A stretch of DNA of 64,000 nt from Notolepis coatsorum (lineage: Eukaryota > Chordata > Actinopteri > Aulopiformes > Paralepididae), in contig OZ020592.1 in NCBI GenBank assembly GCA_963971535.1, positions 53,771,334-53,835,333 on the forward strand, given 5' to 3'. Positions within the stretch are counted from its first letter, which is position 1. Each line of letters starts with the position of its first letter. The notes under the pieces are model-generated. The model was not told the DNA's origin, did no database searches, and worked only from the letters and a program-made list of their open reading frames with translations. This document shows, one piece after another, positions 13,128 to 24,667 of this stretch. Both the position numbers and the translations under genes were made by a program.

Positions 13128-13525
13128 TAGGGATGGGTACCTTTCACATTTGAACAGATACCGGTACCGGTACCTGTGAATCGATACCGGTACCCAACGG
13201 TACCTTTTTTCTGTACTTTAGTCTCAAGAAATTTTATTTACCTACCTCAGTCGTGAAAAAAAATCCAAACTTCAAATAACTACAATTTCGACAGTTTTCG
13301 GCTTGCCATTGCTCTGACTGCTTTGTTGTTGAATCAAGTCAAATCCTAGGTAAGCATATATTGTGCGTGTGAACGTTGACATGAAAAGAAAAAAGTAAAA
13401 AAAAAAAAAAAAGTAAAAAATGTTTTTTTCTTTTTTTTTCTGTATCTCACTTGATTCGATACTCGGTAGTACCGACGTGTTTCGGTTCGGTACCTCAAAA
13501 GTACCGAATTCGGTACCCATCCCTA
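13128..13525. mobile_element. hAT-type MITE (TAGGGATGGGTACC family), copy 1
   Basis: The terminal inverted repeats TAGGGATGGGTACC/GGTACCCATCCCTA bound 398 bp. A perfect 8-bp target duplication TTCAATAC (13120-13127 and 13526-13533) supports hAT-type mobilisation. There is no ORF, so it must have been moved in trans. Two further copies lie at 21956 and 57373, both in the reverse orientation. Confidence 0.9.
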
Positions 13526-13533
13526 TTCAATAC

Positions 13534-14241
13534 TGCCACCTGGTGGCCGATCGGCGAGTTGCCAAACCGGAAATGACCGTTGCAGCTCGGTCCGTCCCCT
13601 AATTCCGTCCGGCCACTCATTTATTGTCCCGGGACTCAATCCACACACCGTGGATATGGATCTTTGCCATAACTCAATAATCCACATGATTTGGGCGTAT
13701 ATTAGTATTATACGAACCGGAACTGGATCGCCTCGATCCCCACCACATAACTGGGATCTGTTTGTTCCACTCTCATCGCCCAACGGTACGAGGAGACTGA
13801 CGTGAGTTTCAGCGTTTTTGTTTATCATTTTCGATACAAACTGCTCTGATCAATATATCACCCATACTACATAAATCATTTAACGTCGGTCACGGAATTA
13901 TAAACGACCCCCCACCCCCTCCGTTCACCCGCAGATGATCAGTCATAACGTTTAGGACCATGTACAGTTGACATTTTTAATATAGCATGGATCGGTATCA
14001 AACTGCATTTGATAATCTAATATATGCATTTATGCCTATATCTCACGTTCTATGAAATACTGCAGAAAACGATAAAAACATATTTATACTCTAGACGGTA
14101 TTTTCGTATAAATGTGTGAATGAAAAAGTAAAACGTTCCTACATCCTGAACGATAGATAATCGATGTTGAATGGGCCATAGTAATGTCAATTTAGCCATA
14201 TAGACTAGGCAGAATTTCAGAAAATGTGCTTGTATAAAGTG
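13534..14241. other. Unassigned spacer
   Basis: AT-rich DNA with no ORF of note. Confidence 0.4.
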
Positions 14242-14386
14242 CTGAAGGCATTTCGTGTTTATTTTTGGTACACAACATTTCTAGGGGTATTAAGGGGTGC
14301 TGAATCTAAATCTGCTGTATACCAAGCTCAAAAATGTCAAATAAGGCCGCAAAATTGAGAAATCCAACATGGCCGCCAGCACCAGG
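14242..14386 (-). repeat. 145-bp dispersed repeat, inverted partner of 19004-19148
   Basis: The sequence from CTGAAGGCATTTCGTG to GGCCGCCAGCACCAGG is nearly identical, in reverse complement, to 19004-19148. The pair encloses the LINE-split gene-family fragment at 15503. Confidence 0.85.
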
Positions 14387-14805
14387 CCCTCTCTCCACAA
14401 AAACAGGTGCTAAACCCACAGTTTTTATTCTACTGACATGAAACTTTGCACAGAACATCTGCACCCATGGAGGAAGAAAGTAGGAATATAGGTGGGGTGC
14501 AACCATGAGTAACAGGGTGTTTTTGACTGTCTAACTGTAATCTTTGTATAGGCGAGGATAAAAAAAATTACATTTCTTCAGTGTTTGCAGGAATACTACA
14601 GCAATTTGGTAATAACTGTACAGTGTTGGACACCAACATTAGAATCCCCCAAGTCTTAGCTTTCTTCAGGTACCAAGTTTATGCAAGTAGCTCTTATAAA
14701 TCTGGATATATAAGCATTTTAATGTAAGCATGTTGTTTTAGGCGAATTTTTGAAAAATAAATGGTGGGGCTTAATGAGTTAAGTGTGACTACACAAGGTA
14801 CAAAC
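14387..14805. other. Unassigned, possibly intronic to the gene-family copy
   Basis: AT-rich sequence upstream of the acceptor-like site at 15502. The hAT at 14806 is inserted in it. Confidence 0.35.
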
Positions 14806-15448
14806 TAGGCTTGGGCGGTATGACGGTATTACGGTATACCAGGGTATTTCGAGATCCCGCCGGTATGATTCTCAATACCGTGACGTTACAGACTGCTATT
14901 ACACTGAGTTGATTGTAGTGCACAGCACGCGCCAGCAGAGGGTTACGTGGCTATCGTTCTGGGACTGGGAGCTAACGTTATAGTAGTACCTGGATGGTGC
15001 GGGGTAACTGGCTACCGTCCCGGGAGCTCACGTTGATACCTGGATGGTGCTAACTAACTAGCTACCGTCCCGGGAGCTCACGTTGATACCTGGATGGTGC
15101 AGGGTAACTGGCTACCGTCCCGGGAGCTCACGTTGATACCTGGATGGTGCTAACTAACTAGCTACCGTTCCGGGAGCTCACGTTGATACCCACTAACTGG
15201 CTACCGTTCTGTGATTTGTTTACTTCGAGGTTGAAGAAAGTGCACTTTCAGGTTGAAAGAACGGCCCTAATCTCAACGTGTTTCAATATAAGCGTTATGT
15301 ATGGTGATAACGAGTATATTGTTAGCTCTGCCCCCCCCCCCCCCCCCCCCCGCTGATGAAAATGAAAGTCATACCGTCATATACCGTATACCGGGGTATT
15401 ATGTCAGCAATGTATGACGTATGAAAAAAATGATACCGCCCAAGCCTA
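14806..15448. mobile_element. hAT-type element (TAGGCTTGGGCGGTAT TIRs)
   Basis: TIRs TAGGCTTGGGCGGTAT and ATACCGCCCAAGCCTA bound 643 bp. The 8-bp target duplication GTACAAAC is perfect (14798-14805, 15449-15456). Inside, 14995-15190 hold four imperfect copies of a roughly 50-bp unit (GGCTACCGT..CGGGAGCTCACGTTGATACC), and a C-tract lies at about 15331-15350. No transposase is present. Confidence 0.92.
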
Positions 15449-15502
15449 GTACAAACCTGAATTAAATGTGCTTTTGTACGTTTTCTTACATACATCAACA
15501 AG

Positions 15503-16142
15503 GACGTAGTCACACCGGTGATTCAAGAATCCATACTTGGCGCAGAACACCTTGGACAGGCACAACTGAACATGTTTGTGGACAAACGTTTGTGTGAACC
15601 TCCAGATAGTGACCAGCACCTGAACCTGAAATCACCCATTCGAAAAAACAAAGCCAAGACATTTGCCTCTTTGTATGAAGTTGTGCAACTTTCCAAGAAC
15701 AAGCAAAACACCATCAAAGTGGACAGGCTCATCACAGCTTACAGAGCAGGTCGTAAGGTAGACCTTGACAATATCCTCCAGCATGAGTTCATGCCCATCC
15801 CGCCATCTCTGGCCACAACTAACGGGAGTCTACATTCCACCAACAAGTCTGTGTTAGCAAATATACTGATGAAACAAGTTAAAACCCGTGCAGATCTTAC
15901 CCTTCAGGGACCCAGCTGCCTGGTCATCGATGGCCAAGCTCTGGTAATGGCACTCGGAAAGCCACCTGACACTACAACATTTGGTGACTATGCCAACAAG
16001 TTCACTGACACCGTGTTGAAGATGGGAGCAAAATACCAGAGGGTAGTTGTCGTCTTTGACAGATACCATGACCAATCCATCAAAACAGGCACAAGGGTGA
16101 AACGCAAACAGCGCCACAGACCAGTACGTCGTGAAATCGTGT
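15503..16142 (+). pseudogene. Unnamed gene-family exon, PIN/XPG-like fold suspected
   Basis: An open frame of about 210 codons starts after an acceptor-like ..TACATCAACAAG and reads continuously to a LINE junction. Around residues 135-210 it has CLVIDGQALVMALGKP, TFGDYA, VVVFDRYHDQSIK and a basic KRKQRHRPVRR stretch. The hydrophobic-D..T/D..VFDRY pattern recalls the N-terminal nuclease domain of XPG/asteroid-like PIN proteins. That is a fold-level guess by eye. A second piece that looks like the downstream exon is at 20114-20585. I do not recognise a named gene. The L2 LINE at 16143 truncates it, so this copy is dead. Confidence 0.55.
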
Positions 16143-18155
16143 TAAACTTCAATATGAACAGGCTGACTCTAGAGCTATGTGGCAGGGCCTCAGAACGATG
16201 ACAGATTACAAAGGCACCTCCCTCAAACTGAACAGTGACATCCAACTGGCAAATGATCTCAATACCTTCTATGCGATGTTTGAGGCTGGGAATAACAGCA
16301 CCAGCCTACAAACCACTGCAATGGAGGGGGGGGCACTGCTGATGGAGACTCAGTGTTCAGGATAACAGAACATGAGGTGAGGAGGACGTTTAAAAAAGTG
16401 AATATCAGGAAGGCAGCAGGACCGGATGGTATCCCCGGCCGCGTCCTAAAAGTCTGTGCCGACCAACTGGCCCCGGTATTCACTGACATATTTAACCTGT
16501 CCTTAGAACAAGCCGTCTTCCCCACCTGTCTGAAGAAGTCCACCATTATCCCTGTACCCTAAAAATCCAAGCCTGCTTGCCTCAACGACTATCGCCTTGT
16601 AGCTCTCACCTCCATAGCCATGAAGTGCTTTGAGAAGCTAGTGAAGGGCTACATCTGTTCCTCCCTCCCCATCAACCTGGACCCCCTGCAATTTGCATAC
16701 CGCCCCAACAGGTCCACGGAGGACACCATAGCCCATGTGCTGCACACAGCAGCATCACACCTGGACAAGAGGCAGGGGAACTATGTGAGAATGCTATTCA
16801 TCGACTACAGCTCAGCATTCAATACCATAGTCCCCTCCAAACTCATAGCCAAGCTCAGGGACCTGGGCTTGAACTATGACCTCTGCCAGTGGGTCTTGGA
16901 CTTCCTGACGGGCAGACCCCAGGTGGTGAGAGCAGGCAACTGCACCTCCTCATCCATCACTCTCAACATAGGGGCCCCCCAGGGCTGTGTCCTGAGTCCC
17001 CTCCTCCACTCCCTGTACACACATGACTGTGTGGCACAGCGGAACAACAACACAATCATCAAATTTGCTGACGACAGAGTAGTGGTGGGCCTGATCTCTG
17101 CAAACGACGAGAGGGCCTACATGGAAGAGGTTAAGGTTCTAGCGGGATGGTGTCAAGAGAACAGCCTCTCCCTGAAAGTCAGCAAAACAAAGGAGATGAT
17201 TGTGGACTTTAGGAGGTCAGGGTCAGGGACAACAGCCCCCTCAGCATCGACGGGGCACCGGTTGAGAGAGTGAACAGTTTTAAGTACCTCGGAGTCCACA
17301 TATCCGAGGACTTGACATGGACTACACACATTGACAGTGTTATCAAGAAGGCACGACAACGCGTCTACTTCCTTAGGCGCTTAAGGAAGTTCAACGTGAG
17401 TCAGAAGATCCTCAAGAACTTCTACTCATGCACAATAGAGAGCATCCTGACTGGCAATATCACCTCCTGGTTTGGGAATAGCACTGCACAAGACCGCAGC
17501 AGACTACAGAGAGTGGCGAGTTCAGCCGAACGCACAATTGAAGGTGGGCTTCCCACATTTACAACAAGCGGTGCATGGGCAAGGCTAAGAGAATAATCAA
17601 AGACTCCAGCCACTCAAACAACTGCCTCTTTGAACTGCTGCGGTCAGGCAAGCGATACCGGAGTCTCATGGCAAGCACAGAGAGACTCAGAAGGAGCTTC
17701 TATCCCCAGGCCATCAGGATGCTCAATGAATGAACAATGAACAATAAGCAAACCATCAACACACCCACAGTGCACATACACTCACTTAAATAAACAACAC
17801 ACTGTAGCACCCACTTTACCACTTTAGACACACTTTACACTTTATATTTATATTATTGGTAAGGAAATTGCACATCATTCTCATTCCTTATTGCACCTCA
17901 CCACTACAAGGTGGCACCACAAGCTAAGCTATACCTCACCATTTTTGTACCAGCTGTACATACTGTATATATAGATACACTGAACAATTTTGTTGTTTAC
18001 ACTTGTTTACGTACTTGACTTTTTGACTTTCTATTTTATACTTATTTTATACTATCTTGTTATTATCTAGCACACTCTCAGGAGCAACACAGAAAGAAAC
18101 ATTTCATGCAAAGTATTATGTATTCTGTATGACAACTAATAAAGAAACTTGAACA
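16143..18155 (+). mobile_element. L2-type non-LTR retrotransposon, 5'-truncated, broken
   Basis: The coding part runs about 16150-17735. In order it has DSRAMWQGL..TMTDYKG, then (after a frameshift near 16350) KAAGPDGIPGRVLK, an in-frame stop at 16559-16561, [19 protein letters not shown], the RT blocks [15 protein letters not shown] and [12 protein letters not shown], and the catalytic box [10 protein letters not shown] with FADD. After another frameshift near 17270 comes NSFKYLGVHISEDLTW and the C-terminal region. This is the L2/Jockey-group order. The 3' UTR ends with AATAAA (18138-18143) and CTTGAAC, a typical L2 3' end. The apurinic endonuclease domain is missing. It is inserted directly into the 15503-16142 reading frame. 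Confidence 0.8.
16620..17596 (+). pseudogene. L2 reverse transcriptase core (broken)
   Basis: 217-aa frame 16620-17273 plus 108-aa frame 17270-17596. It carries RT palm motif A (FIDYSSAFN, catalytic D), motif B ([12 protein letters not shown]) and motif C (FADD). A frameshift at 17270 shifts the thumb/C-terminal part. A Tyr/Phe at the first position of the xADD box is normal for this clade. Confidence 0.8.
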
Positions 18156-18375
18156 TTCACTTATATTGATATGGTAAAATAATATTTTTATTTTATTATA
18201 TTATAATCTATTCTATTCAGGAAAAGTGGCATTGGATGAAGCTACTGTACGCATATTAAGGACTAGCTAATTTGCATAAATGTCATGTTGATTAAAAAAA
18301 TTCAAGAGAAAAGAGTTTGATGAATAAATCCATGGCCTGGGATCATCCTGCTTTTCTTTCTTATTTGGTTGATGA

Positions 18376-18830
18376 GTTATGTAAGGGATAATGTATAGCT
18401 ATGTATAGCTACAGTACGTTTACATAGCTAATGTATAGCTCGGCGAGGCGCCTCGGTATTCTAAACTCCATGTCGGTAAATTATTTTGCGACAATGACCG
18501 AGTATAGGCTATACATTATCCCACTTATTACATGGCTAACTTACTAACAATATACCTAATTCATTTTACACCATCGACAAGACGAGATCAAATGCATACG
18601 CAGTTGTTGTGTGGCTCCGCTGTCATTATTATTATCGCCGGCAGCCGGCAGGTGTGTCTGATTGCACTGATGCAGTGTGTGTCAGTGGGCTTGATTGCTG
18701 CAGCTGCGAACAGCGGTCATTATTGCTCGGCAGAGGTCCGTTATCGAGTAATAACGGACCTCTGCCGAGCGCTATTGACCAATCACAATCAAGCATTTCG
18801 GCGAATGTTAACACGCCATGTAATAAGCAT
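18376..18830. mobile_element. Inverted-repeat MITE-like elements with hairpin
   Basis: GGGATAATGTATAGC (about 18386) pairs with GCTATACATTATCCC (about 18508). TTATTACATGG-CTAAC (about 18525) pairs with GTTAACACG-CCATGTAATAA (about 18808). The second interval contains a perfect 20-bp hairpin, 18725-18744 with 18751-18770, loop CGAGTA. No ORF. The superfamily is not determined. Confidence 0.6.
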
Positions 18831-19003
18831 CTATAACGACCACCGTTTCTGCTATAAATATGAGTTTCAAGCAACATTTTCTCAACTGATCTAAAATCAG
18901 GATATGATTTTAAATTCCTCATGTATGCAAACATATAAAAACACATTTCATTCATGTTTCTACCTTGTTTAGTCAAAAAGATATGCACTTAAATAGATTT
19001 CAG

Positions 19004-19148
19004 CCTGGCGCTGGCGGCCATGTTGGATTTCTCAATTTTGAGGCCTTATTTGACATTTTTGAGCTTGGTATACAGCAGATCTGGATTCAGCACCCCTTAA
19101 TACCCCTAGAAATGTTGTGTACCAAAAATAAACACGAAATGCCTTCAG
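19004..19148 (+). repeat. 145-bp dispersed repeat, inverted partner of 14242-14386
   Basis: Starts CCTGGCGCTGGCGGCCATG and ends ATTTCG..GCCTTCAG. It is the reverse complement of 14242-14386 with a few differences. Confidence 0.85.
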
Positions 19149-19578
19149 GGTTATGATTTTCTGAAAATGTACCCTGTCTAATACAATTTAAAAAGTTATA
19201 GCCCTGCAAAGAAGGTGAACATCTCCATAGACAAATAGCGCTGGCAGAGAGGGTACAGCGAGGGTACAGCGTGGCAGAGAATGGGTTAACATCACTAGTG
19301 GTAATGTTTTATTCTGAATTGGATGTCCCTTTACCTCAAATCTCTTACAATAGTCAGGTTCATTATAAATTGATTTAAACTTTCGTTGGACTTTTTGGGG
19401 GATTTGCAAAACTATACATTTTTGGAAAGGGCATTGTATAAGGAATCAGAAAATCCATGTTTCCATTTGCCCAGATGTCTATAAGGCGGCCATATTGGAA
19501 TTTCCAAAATGGCCACCGTAAAATGTAGGTTTTGTAATATCTCGGCTTCTAAATGAGCTAGAATATTGATTTGAACTT
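19149..19578. other. Unassigned spacer
   Basis: AT-rich; contains GGCGGCCATATTGGAA and AAAATGGCCACC motifs, but no gene. Confidence 0.4.
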
Positions 19579-19579
<1 letters not shown>

Positions 19580-19675
<96 letters not shown>

Positions 19676-19985
19676 GATTCAATTTGTACCGCACTTTATA
19701 TTCGCGAGAATCTCAGAGTGCTACAGGAGATATAGACAAAAAGTTAAATGAATAAAACAATTAAAATTAATAAAAACAATTAAAATGAATAAACAACCAA
19801 TGAAATGGAAGAACATAAAAGTAAAATAAAATAAAATAATAATAAAATGAATATAAGTAACAAATAAAAGTAAAAGAAAAATTCAGGCAAAAGCCTTGTT
19901 AAAAAGAAATGTTTTTAGGCCCCTTTTAAAAGCCACGACGGATTGTGGTGCTCTCAGGTGGATGTTCAGGGTCAAGGAATCCAAT
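19580..19985 (-). mobile_element. LINE 3' end with (TAA)n tail
   Basis: (TAA)n at 19580-19675 is followed by TAGATTCAATTTGTACCGCA and TTCGCGAGAATCTCAGAG. This is the same arrangement as the 3' end of the minus-strand LINE at 42863 ((TAA)n, TAGATTGAATTTT.., CTCAGACTCAAGG). The A/T-rich remainder and CGACGGATTGTGG..CTCTCAGGTGG fit the 3' coding edge of such a LINE on the minus strand. Confidence 0.55.
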
Positions 19986-20113
19986 GGTGGTAGTTACTGT
20001 ACAAAGCTCTGAGAAGTACATTAACCCTTTGATGCATGAGTGGGTCGATAATGACTCCTGCCTGGGAGAAACCAAGCGTACCTTAGCATGTATGACATTG
20101 AAACCACATATCA

Positions 20114-20585
20114 ATATGCTTGGTTCAGAAGTCTTGGAAACTCAACTACCTCCTCACTGCTGTGCCACACCTGAAGTCTGTTCGTCCAAAAAACAGAAGT
20201 AAGTCACCAATCCTCTACTCCCCAGATGCATGTGAAGAGGACATGGTTAATACAATGACAACTGTTAAGGAGGAGGAGAACAGCACGAAGACAATCTACA
20301 AATCAGCACAGGTGATAAGGAATAGCATTACAATCTTCACCAAGGAGATACATGTCTTACAGGTATCTAGTGACATTAGTGATGTTCCAGCTGAACTATA
20401 CACCATGATATCTAGTGACATTACTGATGTTCCAGCTGAACTAGACACCATGATCCATTGGATAATGGTTGGGCCTGCTGAAAAGCTGGAAACTGAAAAG
20501 AGGACCAGAGTTGTTGAATGTTGACCGAGCCAGACATATCATGTATGGGTTCAAATCCAGTGCACAGGTAAAGTACAAACCAATA
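20114..20585 (+). pseudogene. Unnamed gene-family, downstream exon piece
   Basis: A 134-aa frame (20120-20524) contains WKLNYLLTAVPHL, an acidic/Thr-rich stretch, TIYKSAQVIRNSITIF, two near-repeats of SSDI.DVPAELxTMI and WIMVGPAEKLETEKRT. After a frameshift at about 20510 comes DRARHIMYGFKSSAQVKYKP, with a donor-like CACAG|GTAAAGT inside it at about 20566. My recollection is that the WI(M/V)xGP..L.T.KR and R..IMY.FKS motifs belong to the same uncharacterised family as 15503-16142. I infer both derive from one ancestral copy separated by the L2 and other insertions. No named function. Confidence 0.45.
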
Positions 20586-20590
20586 ATGCC

Positions 20591-21119
20591 TCTTTTCCAT
20601 TGCATAGTACCTACTCGACTCTACTCTACTACTCTACTCTACTCTACTCGCTTTAGGTACCTGGTACTTCGTTCGTTTTCCACTGCAGGTAGTAGGGCTG
20701 GGCGATATGGCCAAAAATGATATCACGATAACGATAACGATATCATATCACTCGATATCGCTAATTATCGATATTGTTATCAGTATTAAAAAAGAACGAA
20801 TATTATTATTTTTATTTTTTTACAACAGATGTTTATTTTTTATTACGGTATACCAGGGTATTTAGAAATCCCGACGGTATTGAAAATCAATACTGTCAAA
20901 ACCGTCAAAATCACAGATGCGCTTCAGTTTCTATTACAGTGAAACAGAGTTTTGAGTTTAGTGCACACACGCGCCAGCAGAGGGCGAGACCAGTCCTCAC
21001 TAGTGGAGCGAGTGGGTCACAACGGTGTTCACGTTTTACGGTAATGTTGCGACAGTGCTGTGAAAATACCGTAAAGCGTTGTGGTAACAAGAGTTGGTTT
21101 GTGTTGTTGTGCACTAGTT
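20591..21119. mobile_element. Fragments of several TIR elements
   Basis: CCTCTTTTCCATTGCATAGT with ACTCTACTCTACTC runs (20588-20690) resembles one end of a common fish MITE. TAGGGCTGGGCGATATGGCC starts at 20694, and its complement-like end lies in another element at 5750-5769. GGTATACCAGGGTATTT (about 20846) resembles the interior of the 14806 element. No complete unit can be delimited. Confidence 0.45.
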
Positions 21120-21726
21120 CAGGGGTTCCCAAACTTTTCAGGCCGGGGCCCAAAAAATAAGGCGTCAGAGAGCCGCGGCCCAATGCACATCGTCTGGCTT
21201 TTTTTTTTCTTTTTTGTCAGGCGACCGATTTTTTAAGCCAAATATCACTTCAATCCTATTAAGTTAGTTCTTCATTTATATGTGCTATTTATGAGAGGGC
21301 TAACTTGTTGCAAAATAATAATGATAATAATAATAGCCTCATTAAAATACTATTGTTGCTTCGGTTGTTTTCAGCGTTTTATGTGCATAATCTGTTATTT
21401 AGTTTGAAATGTTCGTTGAAATAAGTAGATTTTTCGTTTTTGTTTATTTATTAAGTTAATATAAAACCATATAGTCACATTTTAGAATACAATAGAATAG
21501 AATTTTAGAATACAACTAGAAACACTGTCCTGGCCTGCTTCTAAGTTCAGTGGCCTGACAAAAAAAATAAAAAAATAAATAAAAAAATAAAAAAAATAAA
21601 AATAAAAAAAATGTTTTTTTTTTATTTTATTTTTTTATTTTTTATTTTTTTTAAATCATCTCGCGGCCCATCCGTGGCTGCTCGCGGCCCACCTTTGGGT
21701 CGCGACCCCGACTTTGGGAACCACTG
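21120..21726. mobile_element. hAT-type element (CAGGGGTTCCCAAACTTT TIRs)
   Basis: Ends CAGGGGTTCCCAAACTTTTC and CGACTTTGGGAACCACTG. The 8-bp target duplication CACTAGTT is perfect (21112-21119, 21727-21734). The interior holds A- and T-rich runs and repeated GCGGCCCA motifs, with no ORF. Confidence 0.92.
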
Positions 21727-21734
21727 CACTAGTT

Positions 21735-23057
21735 GAGCAAGCAAATAATCCGTCTCTTATTATATGTGAACTAAAGAGTACAAGGTTTACACAACAGCCC
21801 CCACCCGCTTTTTTATTGTATTTGTACCGTCCTGTACTATCCGCTGTCAGCTGTTTATCTCTCTCTGTGAGCTTGATTAACTAGCGTTAGCTCACGTTAA
21901 CTAGCGTTAGCTCTGCGGCTAATCTTAGATTACCCTGAACTAAATCAATGACTAGTAGGGATGGGTACCGAATTCGGTACTTTTGAGGTACCGAACCGAA
22001 ACACGTCGGTACTACCGAGTATCGAATCAAGTGAGAAACCGAAAAAAAAAAAAAATAAATAAAAAAAAATATTTTTTATTATTTATTTTTTACCTTTTTT
22101 TTTTTACCTTTTTTTTTCATGTCAACGTTCACACGCACAATATATGCTTACCTAGGATTTGACTTGATTCAACAACAAAGCAGTCAAAGCAATGACAAGC
22201 CGAAAACTGTCGAAATTGTAGTTATTTGAAGTTTGGATTTTTTTTTTACGACTGAGGTAGGTAAATTAAATTTCTTGAGACTAAAGTACCGAAAAAAGGT
22301 ACCGTTGGGTACCGGTATCGATTCACAGGTACCGGTATCGGTTCAAATGTGAAAGGTACCCATCCCTAATGACTAGGTTATAAAGCATTCGAGTAGTTTT
22401 CACTGCACATAGAAGTAGCCAAACAGCGGGAGCATTTCGGGAGCATATGACCAAAACCCAGGCAATTTCGAGCCCTTAAGGAATCAAATAGTCTGCCATG
22501 GCTAGGCTACATGCTAACGCTAACGGTGCAGGCTTCTGACTACCATTCTGAGAGCTAACGATGATTTGTTTACTTGGTAACAACTTGGTTACGACCGGTA
22601 ATGCACTTTTTCGAATTCAAAGAGTAGGGTACTTCTGCAGTGCTGCTCGGTGACATCGAGTAGGTTATTAAAATGGAATAAAAGCCAAAACAACCTTGCC
22701 ATGGACAGGTCCTCAACCGTTGGATTCGAAACACGGACATTTTAAATGACAAATATATATATATATATAAACCTTTTTAAATCTTAGACAAACGAAACAC
22801 TTTGCTTTCATGAAATATTGTAAGCCGCCATTTGAAAGCAGCACAATGAACACAAATCTGTCAGTGCCGAGTCCGACCTCATCTTAAATAACAAACAGCA
22901 TTGCTTATTGTAATTAACAAAGAGGCAGAGTAGATTTTGCAAAAAGAAAAAGAAAATACATAAAAAAAATTAAATAAAATTATATATTCAAATTTTATTT
23001 TCATATTCGAATCCCATGTCCATCGAACAAAGCTTCGAAGTATTTAAGACAGCCCTA
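21735..23057. mobile_element. hAT-like interior, homologous to 30613-30975, with different end
   Basis: 21750-21955 and 22377-22510 together match 30613-30940 (TTATATGTGAACTAAAGAGT, AGCGGGAGCATTTCGGGAGC). 22766-22861 matches 11284-11386. The right end is TTCGAAGTATTTAAGACAGCCCTA-like at 23034-23057. It is interrupted by the MITE at 21956. Confidence 0.6.
21956..22368. mobile_element. hAT-type MITE (TAGGGATGGGTACC family), copy 2
   Basis: 413 bp with TIRs TAGGGATGGGTACC/GGTACCCATCCCTA and a perfect 8-bp duplication ATGACTAG (21948-21955, 22369-22376). The paralogous sequence at about 30801-30814 carries ATGACTAG once and no insert, an empty site that confirms the boundaries. Confidence 0.95.
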
Positions 23058-23981
23058 TTGGCTTCACACAATACTTCCAGTGAATATGCTGGGGACCCAT
23101 TTTAATTGCGACCAGTGTTGTGCTAGTTACTGAAAAATAGTAACTAGTTACCATTACTATTTACTTAATTTCTAAAGTAACTCCGTTACTTTACTGATTA
23201 CTTACACCAAAAAGTAATGCGTTACTGTGAAAAGTAACTTTTTAGTTACTTAAAAAAACAAAAACAACATTATTTCAATTTCTCCCAAGAATCTGTTGAT
23301 CAACTTGACAGTTTCCATTAATTTGCATTCACATCACTGAACGCTGCTAAGCAATGTGGTCTATACAAACACAAACCCTGCCGCCTGGACAGTGTTGCGA
23401 TGCTCATATCAACACTGGTTGCACGCACGCTAATGACGCCACGTGCACGCTCCCAGGCGCGTGTGCGCGCTCCCGCGCATAAATGTTCCCTCGCATAAGG
23501 ACAGACTAAAAACAGTGCCTAATTGCCTCTACGAATGGAATGTAACACCTGACGACCGTCGCTATTGATATGCAAAGTAGCCAGGTGGGTACTGCGAGTT
23601 GGCGCATCAGTCGAGTGCAGCGCATTCCTGTGTGCACGCGCGTGCACATTTGTGCGTGTGCGTGCACACGCTTCTGCTCACAAAACTTTGGTCCCACACA
23701 CAACCCCGTCCCATGAGCAACGCATCACTGCGCCTGGACATGGTATCATGCTAACTAGATGCCTGGAAGCGGGTGACTCCACTGTAGAAATAAGCTGCAT
23801 GTTTGCATGTTTGAACATACCATTCAATTGCTTGATCAAGTTTTCCCTGGCTAGCAGTCCCTCGGTTAAAATCCAGCCGCTGTTGCCTGGAGTGGCTTCA
23901 GATGAGTCCAGGTCTTTAACGTTAGACTCAGCTACAAGCTTCGTTGAAGCATGTTGTTTCTCCAGGTGCTTCAACAGATTT

Positions 23982-24411
23982 TTTATTTTATTTATTTTTT
24001 TCTCCTTTTTTCCGATTTTTCTCCCATCCCACTGTTAGTCGTTATGCCAATTCCCAACCCCCTTCCTGGTTGTTGCGCACTTTCCCCTACTGTTGGTCCG
24101 AGAGGCCGGAGACTGTCACATGCTTTCCTCCGACGCATGTGCAGCCAGCCGGCAGCCAGCCTGGCCGCGCAGATTCTCACTGGGAGAGTGTAACGTGTGG
24201 GAGGCCGCACTACCTCTCTCCAGATCCTACCCTCGCTGAGCAGGCGCCCCGACCGAACTGTAGGAGTCGCTGTCCAAAACGCCCAGGACCCACCCGCCAG
24301 CTTTCCCCAATCCCCACCCCCTAATACTGCCAATTGTATTAGTGTGAACGGCCAGCCAAGCTGGTGACAACGCCGGGAGCTGGACCCAGCGTATCCAGCG
24401 TTGGTGACGAA
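23982..24411 (-). mobile_element. SINE-like retroposon with 14-bp TSD
   Basis: Flanked by a perfect direct repeat GCTTCAACAGATTT (23968-23981, 24412-24425). The plus-strand left side is T-rich (the A-rich tail on the minus strand). On the minus strand the 5' part aligns with the tRNA-like SINE at 41090-42195: a CTCCCGGC B-box-like region and ACAATTGGCAGT..GGGTGGG. About 430 bp. It is nested in the 23113 hAT. Confidence 0.8.
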
Positions 24412-24667
24412 GCTTCAACAGATTTGAATTGCTGTTTTTGGCAGTAGATGGGATCTTTGAGCCAAGACGCAATTTACATTTAACTAAAACGTTATTTTCT
24501 TTGTGCTCGATAAAAGAGAAATAGTGAGAATATCTCCATGTGTAAAAACTCGACATAGTGGGCACCGCCATGACAGTCTAGACTAGAGTAAACACAAACA
24601 CGCCCACAACGTGTCTCTGCATGTGACACAGGAGTCAGGACTGCACTACAGCTCGCTACCAATCTAC

